Notes: generated from the sequence alone by a model not told the origin. Counted from the stretch's first letter, positions 9,776 to 18,654 are shown. The stretch: 64,000 nucleotides of DNA from Domibacillus mangrovi (GCF_001906925.1 NZ_MRWQ01000008.1:175743-239742); one strand, 5' to 3'. Program-made: numbers and translations.

Positions 9776-10654
9776 TTACGATTCACTTGTCGGTTTCGTT
9801 CCCTCGTATGTCCAGCCATCTTCCTGATAGGCTTTGCCTTCTTTCATTAGCTTGCCAAGCGCACGTTTAAATGCCCCTTTGCTCAAACCGAAACGCTTCT
9901 CAATTTCTTCAGGCAGACTTTTATCGGAGTACGGCATTTTCCCGCTGCGGCTCATTAAGTATTCATATACTTTCTCTGAATCTTCCAGTTGGCGTTCATG
10001 ACGGCGGCCGAGCAATGATACGTTTATCGAACCGTCATCATGCACATCGATAATACGGCCTTCTACCGTCTGTCCAACACGTGGCTCGTCTTCGCGCTCT
10101 GTCGGGTGCAGAAAGGCCCGGTGTTGTTCATCTGTTATAATCCACGAACCCGCTTTTCCGGTCCGGTACACGATACCGGTAAAACTTCTGTTTAAATCTG
10201 TTTTGTTTGCCCTTTTGGCGATATCCCAAATCGTTTCTTCTGTTGCCGGTTTCGCAAACAGCCGTCCATTTTTATCAAGTTTCAGTGTGCAATATAGTTT
10301 ATCGCCTTCGATCGGCCGCACTTCATATTTATAAGGTAAATCATCCTCAGACACGAGCGCATCTTTTGAAATGCCGATTGAAACAAATACGCCGAGGTGA
10401 TTCACTTCCTCTCCAACGACTTCCGTCCACGCATATTCGCCAAGCGTCATCAGCGGTTTATCCATCGTTGCCGCCAGGCGCCCACTATGATCTTGATAAA
10501 GAAACACGTCAACCGGCTCGTCCGGATTAAATCCCTCTCTCACTTCACTACGATGCAAAAGAACCGCATTTTCCTCTTCGTCCATTAAAAACCAACCGTA
10601 CTCCTGTTCATTTTTCACTGTTAATGTAACTATTGTCCCCGCTTCAAGCGTCAT
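9776..10654 (-). CDS. cvfB: S1-domain RNA-binding protein of the CvfB/YitL family
   Basis: CvfB-type proteins carry tandem S1-like RNA-binding domains and a C-terminal winged helix; in staphylococci CvfB affects virulence gene expression. Here an S1-like barrel opens the protein (GTIVTLTVKNEQEYGWFL). A second S1-like unit includes GEEVNHLGVFVSIGISKDALV, and a third includes RSFTGIVYRTGKAGSWIIT and GRIIDVHDDGSINVSL. The C-terminal winged helix reads YSDKSLPEEIEKRFGLSKGAF. At 292 aa it is full length. It converges on uraA and shares the terminator. Confidence 0.92.
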   Translation of the reverse strand: MTLEAGTIVTLTVKNEQEYGWFLMDEEENAVLLHRSEVREGFNPDEPVDVFLYQDHSGRLAATMDKPLMTLGEYAWTEVVGEEVNHLGVFVSIGISKDALVSEDDLPYKYEVRPIEGDKLYCTLKLDKNGRLFAKPATEETIWDIAKRANKTDLNRSFTGIVYRTGKAGSWIITDEQHRAFLHPTEREDEPRVGQTVEGRIIDVHDDGSINVSLLGRRHERQLEDSEKVYEYLMSRSGKMPYSDKSLPEEIEKRFGLSKGAFKRALGKLMKEGKAYQEDGWTYEGTKPTSES

Positions 10655-10781
10655 ACACGCACACCCTTTCTAAAAATTCTCATGGTTCTTCATTATATCA
10701 GCTTTCCCGCGGTGATGTTTAACAATTCATCGTGTCGGGTACACTTGAAATAACACTATAAACTGAAAGGTGAGTAACAGA

Positions 10782-10910
10782 ATGGCACGTTCAAGTGGAT
10801 CATTGAAAAACCTCGTGAAAATGGGAATTAAATATGGACCGATTATGTATCCGTTCATTAAAAAATATTGGAACAAACGAAAAGCAGCGAAAGTATTTCA
10901 GCCAAAATAA
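10782..10910 (+). CDS. Small basic protein, 42 aa
   Basis: ATG at 10782 is preceded by GAAAGGTGAG. The predicted peptide begins MARSSGSLKNLVKMGIKYGP and has MYPFIKKYWNKRKAAK after it. It is strongly basic and amphipathic. It resembles the 52-residue product at 16164 (LKKLIKYGAIIAPIVYPKLK) in the L-K-x-L-[VI]-K-x-G-x-[IK]-x-x-P-I-x-YP pattern, so the two may be paralogs. Function unknown. Confidence 0.65.
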   Translation: MARSSGSLKNLVKMGIKYGPIMYPFIKKYWNKRKAAKVFQPK

Positions 10911-10985
10911 AAAATGTGGGCAGTCAGACTTCCTGCATTTTTATTTTGTTGAAAAAGTAATCATTTCGCACTTATTTCCCTATCA

Positions 10986-11016
10986 AAAACCGGCTTCCTT
11001 AAAAGGCTAGCCGGTC
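10986..11016 (-). terminator. Terminator of the nrdAB operon
   Basis: On the minus strand ACCGGCT pairs with AGCCGGT and is followed by TTTTTG. It lies eight bases past the nrdB stop codon. Confidence 0.85.
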
Positions 11017-11023
11017 TGTTTCA

Positions 11024-12064
11024 TTAAAGTTCGTCGAATCCGTTGTCTTGGACGTTTACCTTTACGTACTGGCGCGACCGCTGTTCAAAGAAATCCGTCT
11101 TGCCGAGATCAACGTCTTCGTACGCTTTGATCCATTTCAATGGATTTTTACGGTAATCCGGGAATGGTTTATCGTAGCCAAGCTGACTACAGCGAACGTT
11201 CGTGTAAAAATAAATGTACGCCTCCACATCTTCCACATCGAGACCATCAATCTTGTCCCCGATCACTTCGCGTGCCCATTCCACTTCAAGCGCCGCTGCT
11301 TCTCGAAAAATCGCCTCCACGTCAGCTGCACGTTCCTCCGTATCAAGCTCTGGATATTCCGTCAGCAATTCACGATAAATTTTCACAAATAAATCAACAT
11401 GAAGCTGCTCGTCACGGTTAATATAATTGATCATCGTACTCGTTGCCACCATTTTTTGGTGACGCGCCAAATGATAAAAGAACGCAAATCCCGAATAAAA
11501 GAATAACCCTTCCAAAATCACATCATATACAATCGACTCAAGCATATTTTCCACAGTCGGCTGTTCCACGAACGATTCGTATCCTTTCATGACAAAATCG
11601 TTGCGCTTTTCAAGCACAGGCTCACTTCTCCAATAGTCAAACACACGATCTTGCTCCGATTTTGGCACCAAGCTCGACAAAACGTATGAATAGCTATGAT
11701 TATGAATCACCTCTTGCTGCGCCAAAATAATCATCAACGCCTGCAAGCTGGAATCCGTTAAATAATCGGCTACTTTCCCCGCATAATCCGTCTGAATACT
11801 ATCAAGCAGTGCCAGCAGTCCAATCGTTTTCAAAAACGCTTCCCGCTCAGAATCCGTTAATCCTGGAAACTGCTTCACATCCGTCCCCATGTTAATCTCA
11901 AACGGTGTCCAGAAATTCCCAAGCATCCGCTTGTATTTTGGATACGCCCAGTCAAATTTTACATCGTCCCAGTTCAACACGTTTGACGACCGACCGTTCA
12001 CAATCGCCGTCGAACGGTTCGGTGCGTCTTTATCCATTAATTTACGCTTTTCCATCATTGTCAT
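11024..12064 (-). CDS. nrdB: Ribonucleoside-diphosphate reductase beta subunit (class Ia)
   Basis: This subunit holds the di-iron/tyrosyl radical used by the alpha subunit to make deoxyribonucleotides. Iron-ligand motifs are visible: Asp in LLALLDSIQ, Glu/His in QQEVIHNHSYSY, Glu in VILEGLFFYSGF, and Glu-x-x-His in RDEQLHVDLF. The radical tyrosine follows four residues after the first His. The C-terminus is acidic and short (DNGFDEL), as needed for docking on alpha. The start at 12064 is chosen because TAAGGAGGATATTGTT places a perfect ribosome site between the nrdA stop and this ATG; an upstream in-frame ATG lies inside nrdA. No nrdI or nrdH is adjacent. Confidence 0.95.
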   Translation of the reverse strand: MTMMEKRKLMDKDAPNRSTAIVNGRSSNVLNWDDVKFDWAYPKYKRMLGNFWTPFEINMGTDVKQFPGLTDSEREAFLKTIGLLALLDSIQTDYAGKVADYLTDSSLQALMIILAQQEVIHNHSYSYVLSSLVPKSEQDRVFDYWRSEPVLEKRNDFVMKGYESFVEQPTVENMLESIVYDVILEGLFFYSGFAFFYHLARHQKMVATSTMINYINRDEQLHVDLFVKIYRELLTEYPELDTEERAADVEAIFREAAALEVEWAREVIGDKIDGLDVEDVEAYIYFYTNVRCSQLGYDKPFPDYRKNPLKWIKAYEDVDLGKTDFFEQRSRQYVKVNVQDNGFDEL

Positions 12065-12077
12065 AACAATATCCTCC

Positions 12078-14303
12078 TTAACTCGAGCACGACTCGCATT
12101 CAAGCAGCTCAACCGATGTGGAACGAACGTAATACGTCGTCTTCAACCCGTTTTTCCATGCTGCTAAATGCAAATCAAGCAATTCTTTCGCCTTAATTGT
12201 ATTTTGAACGTACAAATTGAGTGACACACCTTGATCGATATGACGCTGGCGCGCCGCATTTTGACGGAGCGTCCACTGCTGGTCGATAAAGTACGCAGAC
12301 TTGTAGTACCATGTCGTCTCAGAATTCAAATCTGGAACCGTCACCGGAATTTTGTAATCTTTCTTTTCTTCCGAATAACTCTTCTGGAATATTGGATCAA
12401 TGCTCGCCGTGCTTCCTGCAATAATCGATGTCGACGAATTTGGTGCAACTGCCATTAAATAGCCGTTTCGCATCCCATTTTCCCGCACATTCGCGCGAAG
12501 TTCATTCCATTTTGAACCTTCGTAGCCACGCGCATCAAAATAAGCCCCTGTTTCCCAATCGGAGCCGGCAAACAACGGATACGCGCCTTTTTCTTTCGCC
12601 AGTTCCATCGATGCCTCAATCGTCAAATGCGCAATATTTTCATAAAGTGAATCAGCATATTCGACCGCTTCATCCGCTTCCCAGCGAATGCCTTTCAGCG
12701 CCAAAAGATGATGCCATCCGAAAGTGCCAAGCCCGATACCGCGGTAACGGCTGTTCGTCCGCTCCGCCTGCGGAACTGGAATCATATTTAAGTCAATTAC
12801 GTTATCAAGCATCCGAACTTGTATTTTGATCAAACGATCCAAAACATCTGCAGGTACTGCTCTGCCAAGGTTAATCGACGACAAATTACACACCACGAAG
12901 TCACCAGGCTTTTTGCGTGTCACAACGACATCATCTTCAAGCTGAATCGATTCAAATACTGTCGCACTCGTATTCTGGGCGATTTCAGTACACAAATTAC
13001 TTGAGTAAATCATACCTTCATGTTTGTTTGCGTTGCGGCGATTGACTTCATCGCGGTAAAACATAAAGGGGACGCCTGTTTCAAGCTGTGAACGCATAAT
13101 ACGTTTCATAATATCAATCGCCTGAACGGTTTCACGCGATAACCGCTCCTCATTTACACATTGCTCATATTTCGTACGGAACGATCCTTGACCGCGTTTT
13201 TCATCATAGTAATCTTCCAGTGAAAAACCCATCACCGTACGTACTTCATGTGGGTCAAATAAATGCCACTCGCCGCGCGCATCGACTTGTTCCATAAATA
13301 CATCCGGCAGGCTGATCCCTGTAAAAATATCATGGGCACGGAGACGTTCATCACCATTGTTTAATTTTAAATCTAAAAATGGAAAAATATCTTTATGCCA
13401 AACGTCCAAATAAACCGCAACCGCGCCTTGGCGCTGGCCGAGCTGATCGACGCTGACCGCTGTATTATTCAACTGTTTAATCCAAGGCATGACACCGCTT
13501 GATGCGCCTTTAAATCCACGGATAGAAGAACCGCGGCTCCGCACTTTGCCCATGTACACACCGATGCCGCCGCCATATTTCGATAAGGTTGCTACATCTG
13601 TATTGCTGTCGTAAATCCCTTGCAAACTATCATCGACTGTATCGATAAAGCAGCTCGACAACTGTCCGTACGGTTTACCGGCGTTAGATAAGGTGGGTGT
13701 GGCAACTGTCATATATAAGTTACTCATTGCCCAGTATGATTCCGCAATTTTTTCTAAACGATTTTCCCTTTCATTTTGCATCAGTGTCATCGCAATAATA
13801 AGCCAGCGCTCCTGCGGAAGTTCAGCCGGTGTTTTATCAAAATCACGTGCGACATAGCGGTCCATCAGCATTTTTAATCCGATATATGTAAATAGTTGAT
13901 CGCGCTTTGGCTGCAATAATCGACCAATTTTTTCAAGTTCATTCGTTGTGTAAGCGATCGTTAAACGGGGATCGTATAAGCCTTTCTCCGTTAGAATTTG
14001 AACATGCGATGCGAACTCTTTGTAAACTCCTTCGGCTGAAGTCTTACGCTTGTCCGCTTGCTCTCGATACGATTGTTCCAGATGGATACGTGCAGCAACG
14101 AATGTCCAATACGGCTCTTCTTCATCCAAAAAGCTGAGTGATTCAAGTACCATCGCTTTGGTCCACTCAGAAGCACTATATCCCGGATGCTTGGCTGTCC
14201 ATCGTTCGCTAACACGGAGAAGCGGTCCGATTTTTTCCTGGCCAAATTCGTCTGTTAAATGGGTCAGCATCTGTTCAATTTCTGGAATGATTGTGATTGT
14301 CAT
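12078..14303 (-). CDS. nrdA: Ribonucleoside-diphosphate reductase alpha subunit (class Ia)
   Basis: This is the catalytic large subunit that reduces ribonucleoside diphosphates. The active-site set is visible: Cys in LSSCFIDTVDDS, Asn-x-Cys-x-Glu in SSNLCTEIAQN, Cys in VVCNLSSINLG, and the C-terminal redox pair CESC. Substrate-loop motifs KYGGGIGVYMGKVR and MAVAPNSSTSIIAGS are present. At 741 aa it is slightly short at the N-terminus and I see no complete ATP-cone, so dATP inhibition may differ from E. coli. CAGGAGGAA precedes the ATG. Expression is governed by the B12 riboswitch and terminator upstream, and nrdB follows after 13 bases. Confidence 0.95.
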   Translation of the reverse strand: MTITIIPEIEQMLTHLTDEFGQEKIGPLLRVSERWTAKHPGYSASEWTKAMVLESLSFLDEEEPYWTFVAARIHLEQSYREQADKRKTSAEGVYKEFASHVQILTEKGLYDPRLTIAYTTNELEKIGRLLQPKRDQLFTYIGLKMLMDRYVARDFDKTPAELPQERWLIIAMTLMQNERENRLEKIAESYWAMSNLYMTVATPTLSNAGKPYGQLSSCFIDTVDDSLQGIYDSNTDVATLSKYGGGIGVYMGKVRSRGSSIRGFKGASSGVMPWIKQLNNTAVSVDQLGQRQGAVAVYLDVWHKDIFPFLDLKLNNGDERLRAHDIFTGISLPDVFMEQVDARGEWHLFDPHEVRTVMGFSLEDYYDEKRGQGSFRTKYEQCVNEERLSRETVQAIDIMKRIMRSQLETGVPFMFYRDEVNRRNANKHEGMIYSSNLCTEIAQNTSATVFESIQLEDDVVVTRKKPGDFVVCNLSSINLGRAVPADVLDRLIKIQVRMLDNVIDLNMIPVPQAERTNSRYRGIGLGTFGWHHLLALKGIRWEADEAVEYADSLYENIAHLTIEASMELAKEKGAYPLFAGSDWETGAYFDARGYEGSKWNELRANVRENGMRNGYLMAVAPNSSTSIIAGSTASIDPIFQKSYSEEKKDYKIPVTVPDLNSETTWYYKSAYFIDQQWTLRQNAARQRHIDQGVSLNLYVQNTIKAKELLDLHLAAWKNGLKTTYYVRSTSVELLECESCSS

Positions 14304-14328
14304 ATTATTCCTCCTGTTTTATACAAAA

Positions 14329-14373
14329 TAAAAAGAGCGATAGATGCAGCCACTTCGGCTGAGCTATCGCTCT
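14329..14373 (-). terminator. Attenuator terminator between the B12 riboswitch and nrdA
   Basis: On the minus strand AGAGCGATAG pairs with CTATCGCTCT and is followed by TTTTATTTT, about 25 bases before the nrdA ATG. Its position between the aptamer and the gene makes it the likely expression platform: B12 binding would favour this hairpin and stop transcription. Confidence 0.88.
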
Positions 14374-14435
14374 GAATGGGTAAAATGAGGAAACAAACGG
14401 AATCCGCCGCTTCCACCTCTCAACCCCCGAAGAAA

Positions 14436-14600
14436 GTGTCGCTTTCTGAAAAACAGGCAGGTCTCCTGGCTCGTGCGTCGTCCTCCTACCGCCTTCCCGT
14501 TTTCACAGTGGCTTGGCATTCGTCTGCACTTACAGTTGCGGGGACAGCTCCGGTATTTAACCGGATTCCCTTTTACACCATTACTGGTACCTGCTTTTCA
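14436..14600 (-). promoter_or_regulatory. Cobalamin (B12) riboswitch controlling nrdAB
   Basis: On the minus strand the conserved elements occur in order: GGGAATCCGGT, then GAGCTGTCCCCGCAACTGTAA, then GCCACTG, and then the B12 box AGCCAGGAGACCTGCC. These match the cobalamin riboswitch core. B12 riboswitches in front of B12-independent ribonucleotide reductases are established in bacteria that also carry the B12-dependent class II enzyme, so a second, NrdJ-type reductase elsewhere in this genome is predicted. Confidence 0.92.
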
Positions 14601-14667
14601 TCGCATACTATATATTGTGTTTTCATACTTTTCAAATGCTAACATATTGTGTTCATAATGTACAGAA

Positions 14668-14703
14668 CAAAAATCCGCAAAGAGCACTCTTTGCGGATTT
14701 TTG
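14668..14703 (-). terminator. Terminator after the SLH-GDSL esterase gene
   Basis: AAAAATCCGCAAAGAG pairs with CTTTGCGGATTTTT with a four-base loop. The T-run is on either strand, and the hairpin lies four bases beyond the stop codon. Confidence 0.9.
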
Positions 14704-14706
14704 TTC

Positions 14707-15990
14707 TTATGATGCGGCTGATTTTGATTGATATTGAAGCCAAATGTTATAAACAGACATCGCAAATTCAGCACGGGTGATGCTGTTTTCCGGGTAAAAC
14801 ATAAAGTTTGTTCCACCGGTCATGACACCATTTGAGAAAACAGCGTCGATTTCTTCTTTTGCCCAGTGGGTGCCCGGTACATCATTGAATTTGGATGGCA
14901 CTCCTGCTTTAAAGTGAAATGACTGCACGAGAACACGGGCCATTTGTGCGCGAGTGAGTGGTTGATCTGGATTGAATCTCGGCGCTTTTGCAAACACACC
15001 TTTTTCCGTCAATTGTGCAATCGCAGTGTACGATTTCATTCCTTGAGAAACGTCAGAGAAACCGGGATTTTTCGCCGCTCCGTTCACGTTTAATGCTCTT
15101 GCTAAAATAATCGCTGTTTCTGCGCGGGTAATATTGCTTTGCGGGGCAAATGTGCCATCTGCTTTCCCGTTAATAATGCCTGCTTCTGCTAGTTTCATAA
15201 TGGCAATGCGCGCCTGTGAACCTAGCTTATTAATGTCGCTAAACGGATCTGCCGGTTTTTCTAGATCTGGTGTTGTCGTGAAACCACTCCATACGTTGAA
15301 AAATTGGTCCGCAAACACTTTGTAGCCAGCTTCATTCGGATGAACATCGGCTTTATTTGGCAGATACTCTGACTCTGGTTTAAAATAAGAATCGACTTCA
15401 ACAAAAACAGCACCTGTGGACTCAGTCGTTGTTTTTAATCCCCCATTAAATATGGAAAAGGCTAGCTGATAGTTTGACTTTTGCTCTCCTTCTTCCATAT
15501 GCGGATAAGGAAAATAATATCCAAAAACATATACTTTCGCATTCGGATTCAATGATTGAATCGTCCGAATACTACTAGCAAGGTTTGTTTTTATCTGATC
15601 TAACGTCGCTGAGGCAGTTCCTAGATTTAAGTTTCCAGATTTGACAAGGTTTAAAAGATCGTTAGCACCTATGGAAATTGTAACAAGTTCAGCCTGCTGA
15701 ACAGCAGCTTTCACATCTGTCCGCTTTAACTTCTCAACTAATGTTCCGCTCACATCACCGGACGTTGCATATTCTTTTGTGAATGAGCCAAGTGCACCTT
15801 GTTCAGAAAGCTTGGCTTCAATCATATCTGCATAGCCCCTGCCGATTTCCTTGTATGGCGTTTGTCCTGCTGCAATCGAATCACCAAGTGCAACATAATC
15901 CCCTTTTACTGTCGCTGCGCCTGCAGAAGGAGTCAAAAATGCTGCAAAAAAAAGAATTGACGCTAAAAATACCGAAAAGATCTTTTTCAA
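14707..15990 (-). CDS. S-layer-anchored GDSL (SGNH) esterase/lipase
   Basis: A signal peptide (MKKIFSVF, hydrophobic core, SAGAA) precedes an SGNH hydrolase domain with the block I serine in YVALGDSIAAG, SIGANDLLN (block III) and DVHPNEAGYKVF (block V Asp/His). From about residue 245 three SLH repeats follow (FSDINKLGSQARIAIMKL, GIINGKADGTFAPQSNITRA, FNDVPGTHWAKEEIDAV and related). SLH units bind pyruvylated secondary wall polymer, so the esterase should be held at the cell surface. The start is TTG with AGGAGG upstream. Ester substrate unknown. Confidence 0.9.
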   Translation of the reverse strand: MKKIFSVFLASILFFAAFLTPSAGAATVKGDYVALGDSIAAGQTPYKEIGRGYADMIEAKLSEQGALGSFTKEYATSGDVSGTLVEKLKRTDVKAAVQQAELVTISIGANDLLNLVKSGNLNLGTASATLDQIKTNLASSIRTIQSLNPNAKVYVFGYYFPYPHMEEGEQKSNYQLAFSIFNGGLKTTTESTGAVFVEVDSYFKPESEYLPNKADVHPNEAGYKVFADQFFNVWSGFTTTPDLEKPADPFSDINKLGSQARIAIMKLAEAGIINGKADGTFAPQSNITRAETAIILARALNVNGAAKNPGFSDVSQGMKSYTAIAQLTEKGVFAKAPRFNPDQPLTRAQMARVLVQSFHFKAGVPSKFNDVPGTHWAKEEIDAVFSNGVMTGGTNFMFYPENSITRAEFAMSVYNIWLQYQSKSAAS

Positions 15991-16163
15991 ATGGATACCT
16001 CCTGTTTCATTTCATACCTTCTTTATATTACCATATATAACCTCAATTTGTTTCAATTTTACAGAAAAAAAGAAATATATGTTATAATGAGCGTAATGTT
16101 TGAACTGGCTTAAAAAGGGTACGATAATGTAAATGAACATTTTTAGAACGGAGATGACAAAAG

Positions 16164-16322
16164 ATGAATTTGAAGAAATTAATCAAGTACGGTGCTATTA
16201 TCGCTCCAATCGTTTACCCAAAATTAAAAGATCGTATGGGAACACGCAGCTTGCGTAAAACATACAGCGATTCGCACAGAACACGCATGTCTGGAAAAAG
16301 TATTCTTGAAAAATTAAAATGA
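16164..16322 (+). CDS. Small basic protein, 52 aa
   Basis: ATG at 16164 is preceded by ACGGAGATGAC. The peptide starts MNLKKLIKYGAIIAPIVYPK and continues with a basic, Ser/Arg-rich tail (RTRMSGKSILEKLK). Its N-terminal half shares a pattern with the 42-aa product at 10782. A terminator follows immediately, which supports a real transcription unit. Function unknown. Confidence 0.65.
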   Translation: MNLKKLIKYGAIIAPIVYPKLKDRMGTRSLRKTYSDSHRTRMSGKSILEKLK

Positions 16323-16329
16323 TTCCGGC

Positions 16330-16358
16330 AAGTCTCTGATGATCATCAGGGACTTTTT
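16330..16358 (+). terminator. Terminator after the 52-aa gene
   Basis: AAGTCTCTGAT pairs with ATCAGGGACTT (one G-T) and is followed by TTTATTTT. Confidence 0.85.
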
Positions 16359-16384
16359 ATTTTAAAGCTGTATCCGTTTCCCCG

Positions 16385-16422
16385 CAAAAAATGAGGCCTC
16401 CATGCATCTGCATCGGAGGCCT
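16385..16422 (-). terminator. Terminator downstream of the lysC-type gene and repeat pair
   Basis: AGGCCTCC pairs with GGAGGCCT. On the minus strand the stem is followed by CATTTTTT. Confidence 0.7.
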
Positions 16423-16429
16423 TTCACAT

Positions 16430-16587
16430 TTTATCGCAAACTAACGAGCAGGAAGCTCTCCATTCTAAGATGAGGTTAATATACCAGGACAATAAACAGT
16501 GGACAAACTGCTCATAAAGGCCCGATTGATTTATCTAACCATCAGTAGAGGGGAACGAATCCCCCATTGATGGAAGATTCACTTTAT
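16430..16587 (-). repeat. Structured repeat, short divergent copy (R2a)
   Basis: On the minus strand it begins ATAAAGTGAATCTTCCATC, with an inner CATCAATGGGGGATT stem, and ends GCTCGTTAGTTTGCGATAAA. It is about 158 bp and shares its TTTAT boundary with the next, longer copy, forming a tandem pair. It is similar to the copy at 57251. Confidence 0.75.
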
Positions 16588-16851
16588 CCCGCATTAACGG
16601 GCAGGAAGACCCCTTCTTCAAGACTTCGAAAAGAAAAGAAGGATAAGCTGCCCGTAAAAGCCCGATTGGTTCGGGCCAGGCAGAGCCTGGTCACTCAGGT
16701 ATTGCCGCAGGACGCGGCGCCCTTTACCTGAGTTCCTGTTTATTCAGTGGGGCTAAGAGGAAGGCAGACTAAGAACATCACGTCCTGTGACAACGTCTGC
16801 ATGATTCACATCGTGTGAACCTAAACCCCACTGAATGAAGTATCACTTTAT
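16583..16851 (-). repeat. Structured repeat, long copy (R2b), overlapping the aspartate kinase stop codon
   Basis: This is a 269-bp copy inverted relative to those at 25778 and 53293. It keeps the outer stem ATTCAGTGGGG/CCCCACTGAAT, the hairpins GTCAC-AGGAC-GTGAC and GCCGC-GTCCT-GCGGC, and CCAGGC-TCT-GCCTGG in place of CCGGC-TTCA-GCCGG (a compensated change). Its TTTAT end contains the TAA stop of the aspartate kinase gene. Confidence 0.85.
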
Positions 16852-18215
16852 TGAAGAACAGCGCTTTTGCTGAAGAACTCTTCGTATAGTTCACGCAATA
16901 CGTTGTCTGTATCTTTTTCTTGAATACCGAACACAAGGCTGACTTCCGACGAGCCTTGATTGATCATTTCAATATTCGCACCGACGCGGGAAATGGCCGC
17001 TGTTGCACGTGCGGAAAGGCCGAGCGTATTATGCATCCCTTCACCGACGAGAACAATCATCGCAAACCCGTGTTCAATGTGTGCGTTGTCTACTTGCAAT
17101 TCTTTACGGCAGCGATCTAAAATGCGTTCTTCTTTTTCTGGTGTCAATTGATGGCTGCGCACGATAATAGACAAATCATCAATGCCTGATGGCGTGTGCT
17201 CGTAAGACACTTCTTCATCTTCCAAAATTTGCAGCAGTTTACGGCCAAAACCGAGCTCACGGTTCATCAAGTATTTACTGACATAGAGTGTTGAAAATCC
17301 TTTATCTGCTGCAATGCCAATAACCGGGCTTTGCGAATACTCACGTTCTGCTACAATCATTGTGCCCGGTGCAGATGGGTTGTTCGTATTTTTAATACAA
17401 ACCGGAACAGAATGCTGAAATGCTGGCATTAATGCTTCGTCGTGAAAAACAGAGAAGCCTGCATACGACAATTCACGCATTTCACGGTATGTCATCCGTT
17501 TAATTTCAGCCGGGTTGTCGACGACATTAGGATTTGCTGCGAAAACAGAATCCACGTCTGTAAAGTTTTCATACAACTCTGCTTTCACAGCAGATGCTAA
17601 AATCGATCCGGTAATATCCGATCCCCCGCGGGCAAATGTCATCATGACACCTTCTTTTGTATAGCCAAAAAAGCCAGGGAAAACAACAATTTTGCCATTT
17701 CCACGAAGCTTCGCTAAATTTTCATATGCTTCTGGAAGCGCACGTGCACGGCCCGGCTCATCGCTCACAATGAGTCCTGCTTCTTTCGGATTCACATATT
17801 CAGCTTCCAGTCCGATGCTTGTAAAATAGGCTGCGATCAATTTCGCATTGTTGTCTTCACCGCTCGCTTTCAACTGATCCATAAATAGCGGCGGATTGTC
17901 ACGGTTTTCTTGCAGACGTCCGCGTAAATCCTTTTCAATAATGTTTACAATAGTATCGTCAAGACCGAGACCTTGCGCAATATCCGCATACCGATCGACA
18001 ACGGCCTTCAGTTCGTTTTCTGCATCTTGATCACGCAATGAGGCGTGAGCAAGGGCAATTAATAAATCTGTTACTTTTATATCATCACCGAAGCGCTTAC
18101 CCGGTGCCGATACGACAACCGCTTTCCGTTCCGGTTCCTCTTTAACGATGGCAGCCACTTTTTTAATTTGTTCAGCGCTTGCAACCGATGTTCCACCAAA
18201 TTTACATACGATCAT
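16848..18215 (-). CDS. lysC: Aspartate kinase (long monofunctional type, two ACT domains)
   Basis: The enzyme phosphorylates aspartate at the head of lysine, methionine and threonine synthesis. The N-terminus has KFGGTSVASAEQIKKV, with GRGGSDITG-like TFARGGSDITGSILA for ATP/aspartate binding. Two ACT regulatory units follow (IGIAADKGFSTLYVSKYLM and MIVLVGEGMHNTLGLSARA). At 455 aa it resembles the B. subtilis YclM (ThrD, aspartokinase III) class rather than dapG or lysC with an internal start. The start at 18215 follows AAGGAGTGG; upstream in-frame codons have no ribosome site. The stop codon lies in the repeat end. Confidence 0.9.
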   Translation of the reverse strand: MIVCKFGGTSVASAEQIKKVAAIVKEEPERKAVVVSAPGKRFGDDIKVTDLLIALAHASLRDQDAENELKAVVDRYADIAQGLGLDDTIVNIIEKDLRGRLQENRDNPPLFMDQLKASGEDNNAKLIAAYFTSIGLEAEYVNPKEAGLIVSDEPGRARALPEAYENLAKLRGNGKIVVFPGFFGYTKEGVMMTFARGGSDITGSILASAVKAELYENFTDVDSVFAANPNVVDNPAEIKRMTYREMRELSYAGFSVFHDEALMPAFQHSVPVCIKNTNNPSAPGTMIVAEREYSQSPVIGIAADKGFSTLYVSKYLMNRELGFGRKLLQILEDEEVSYEHTPSGIDDLSIIVRSHQLTPEKEERILDRCRKELQVDNAHIEHGFAMIVLVGEGMHNTLGLSARATAAISRVGANIEMINQGSSEVSLVFGIQEKDTDNVLRELYEEFFSKSAVLQ

Positions 18216-18650
18216 TTTATTTGCCACTCCTTGCTTGTTTGCATTCTTAGCTGAATGTAGGCGGAAATGCCGCTTCATTTGAAGAATTATACCACCGTTC
18301 ACATAAAAAAAGAAGAAATAATCAGAATTAATTTTTATGAAAAATAGCTGGAAATAAAGGAGAGTGCCCCTTTACTTCCAACTATTTATATTTTTAAAGG
18401 TGTAAACGAACTTTTCATAAGCATAACAAAAAAACGAATGAGAGACTTATTCTAAGTATCCACTATTCAGTTGGAAGTTCATTGGGTTGAATCAGCGTTC
18501 TTTTCTTTCATAAGTATAGTGTTTTTAATAATCAACATTTGAAAGTCAAACAGTCTTGATCCTTATACATGGAACCATTAATATCACCAAAGCAATTTTA
18601 GGCCTAAATACCTAACTGGTAACAATTTCACCGCCTATTTGGGTACATTC
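18216..18650. other. Aspartate kinase upstream spacer, no gene recognised
   Basis: No coding frame with a ribosome site is seen. A long imperfect hairpin at about 18343-18390 (AAATAG, TGGAA and TAAAGG arms, each separated by a mismatch) is present. I cannot assign it to the lysine riboswitch, whose conserved core I do not find. Confidence 0.4.
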
Positions 18651-18654
18651 TAAT

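Noticed and set aside
11024..14303. Assignment of the reductase as class Ib (nrdEF)
   Set aside because: No nrdI or nrdH is adjacent, the alpha subunit ends in CESC and is preceded by a B12 riboswitch; the sequence looks more like class Ia, though subclass is by memory of motifs only.
16430..16851. Tandem repeat pair considered as a CRISPR leader or an attachment site
   Set aside because: It is two members of the dispersed structured-repeat family sharing a TTTAT boundary; no spacer arrangement and no integrase nearby.
18343..18390. Lysine riboswitch upstream of aspartate kinase
   Set aside because: A long imperfect hairpin exists, but none of the conserved L-box core elements could be located.
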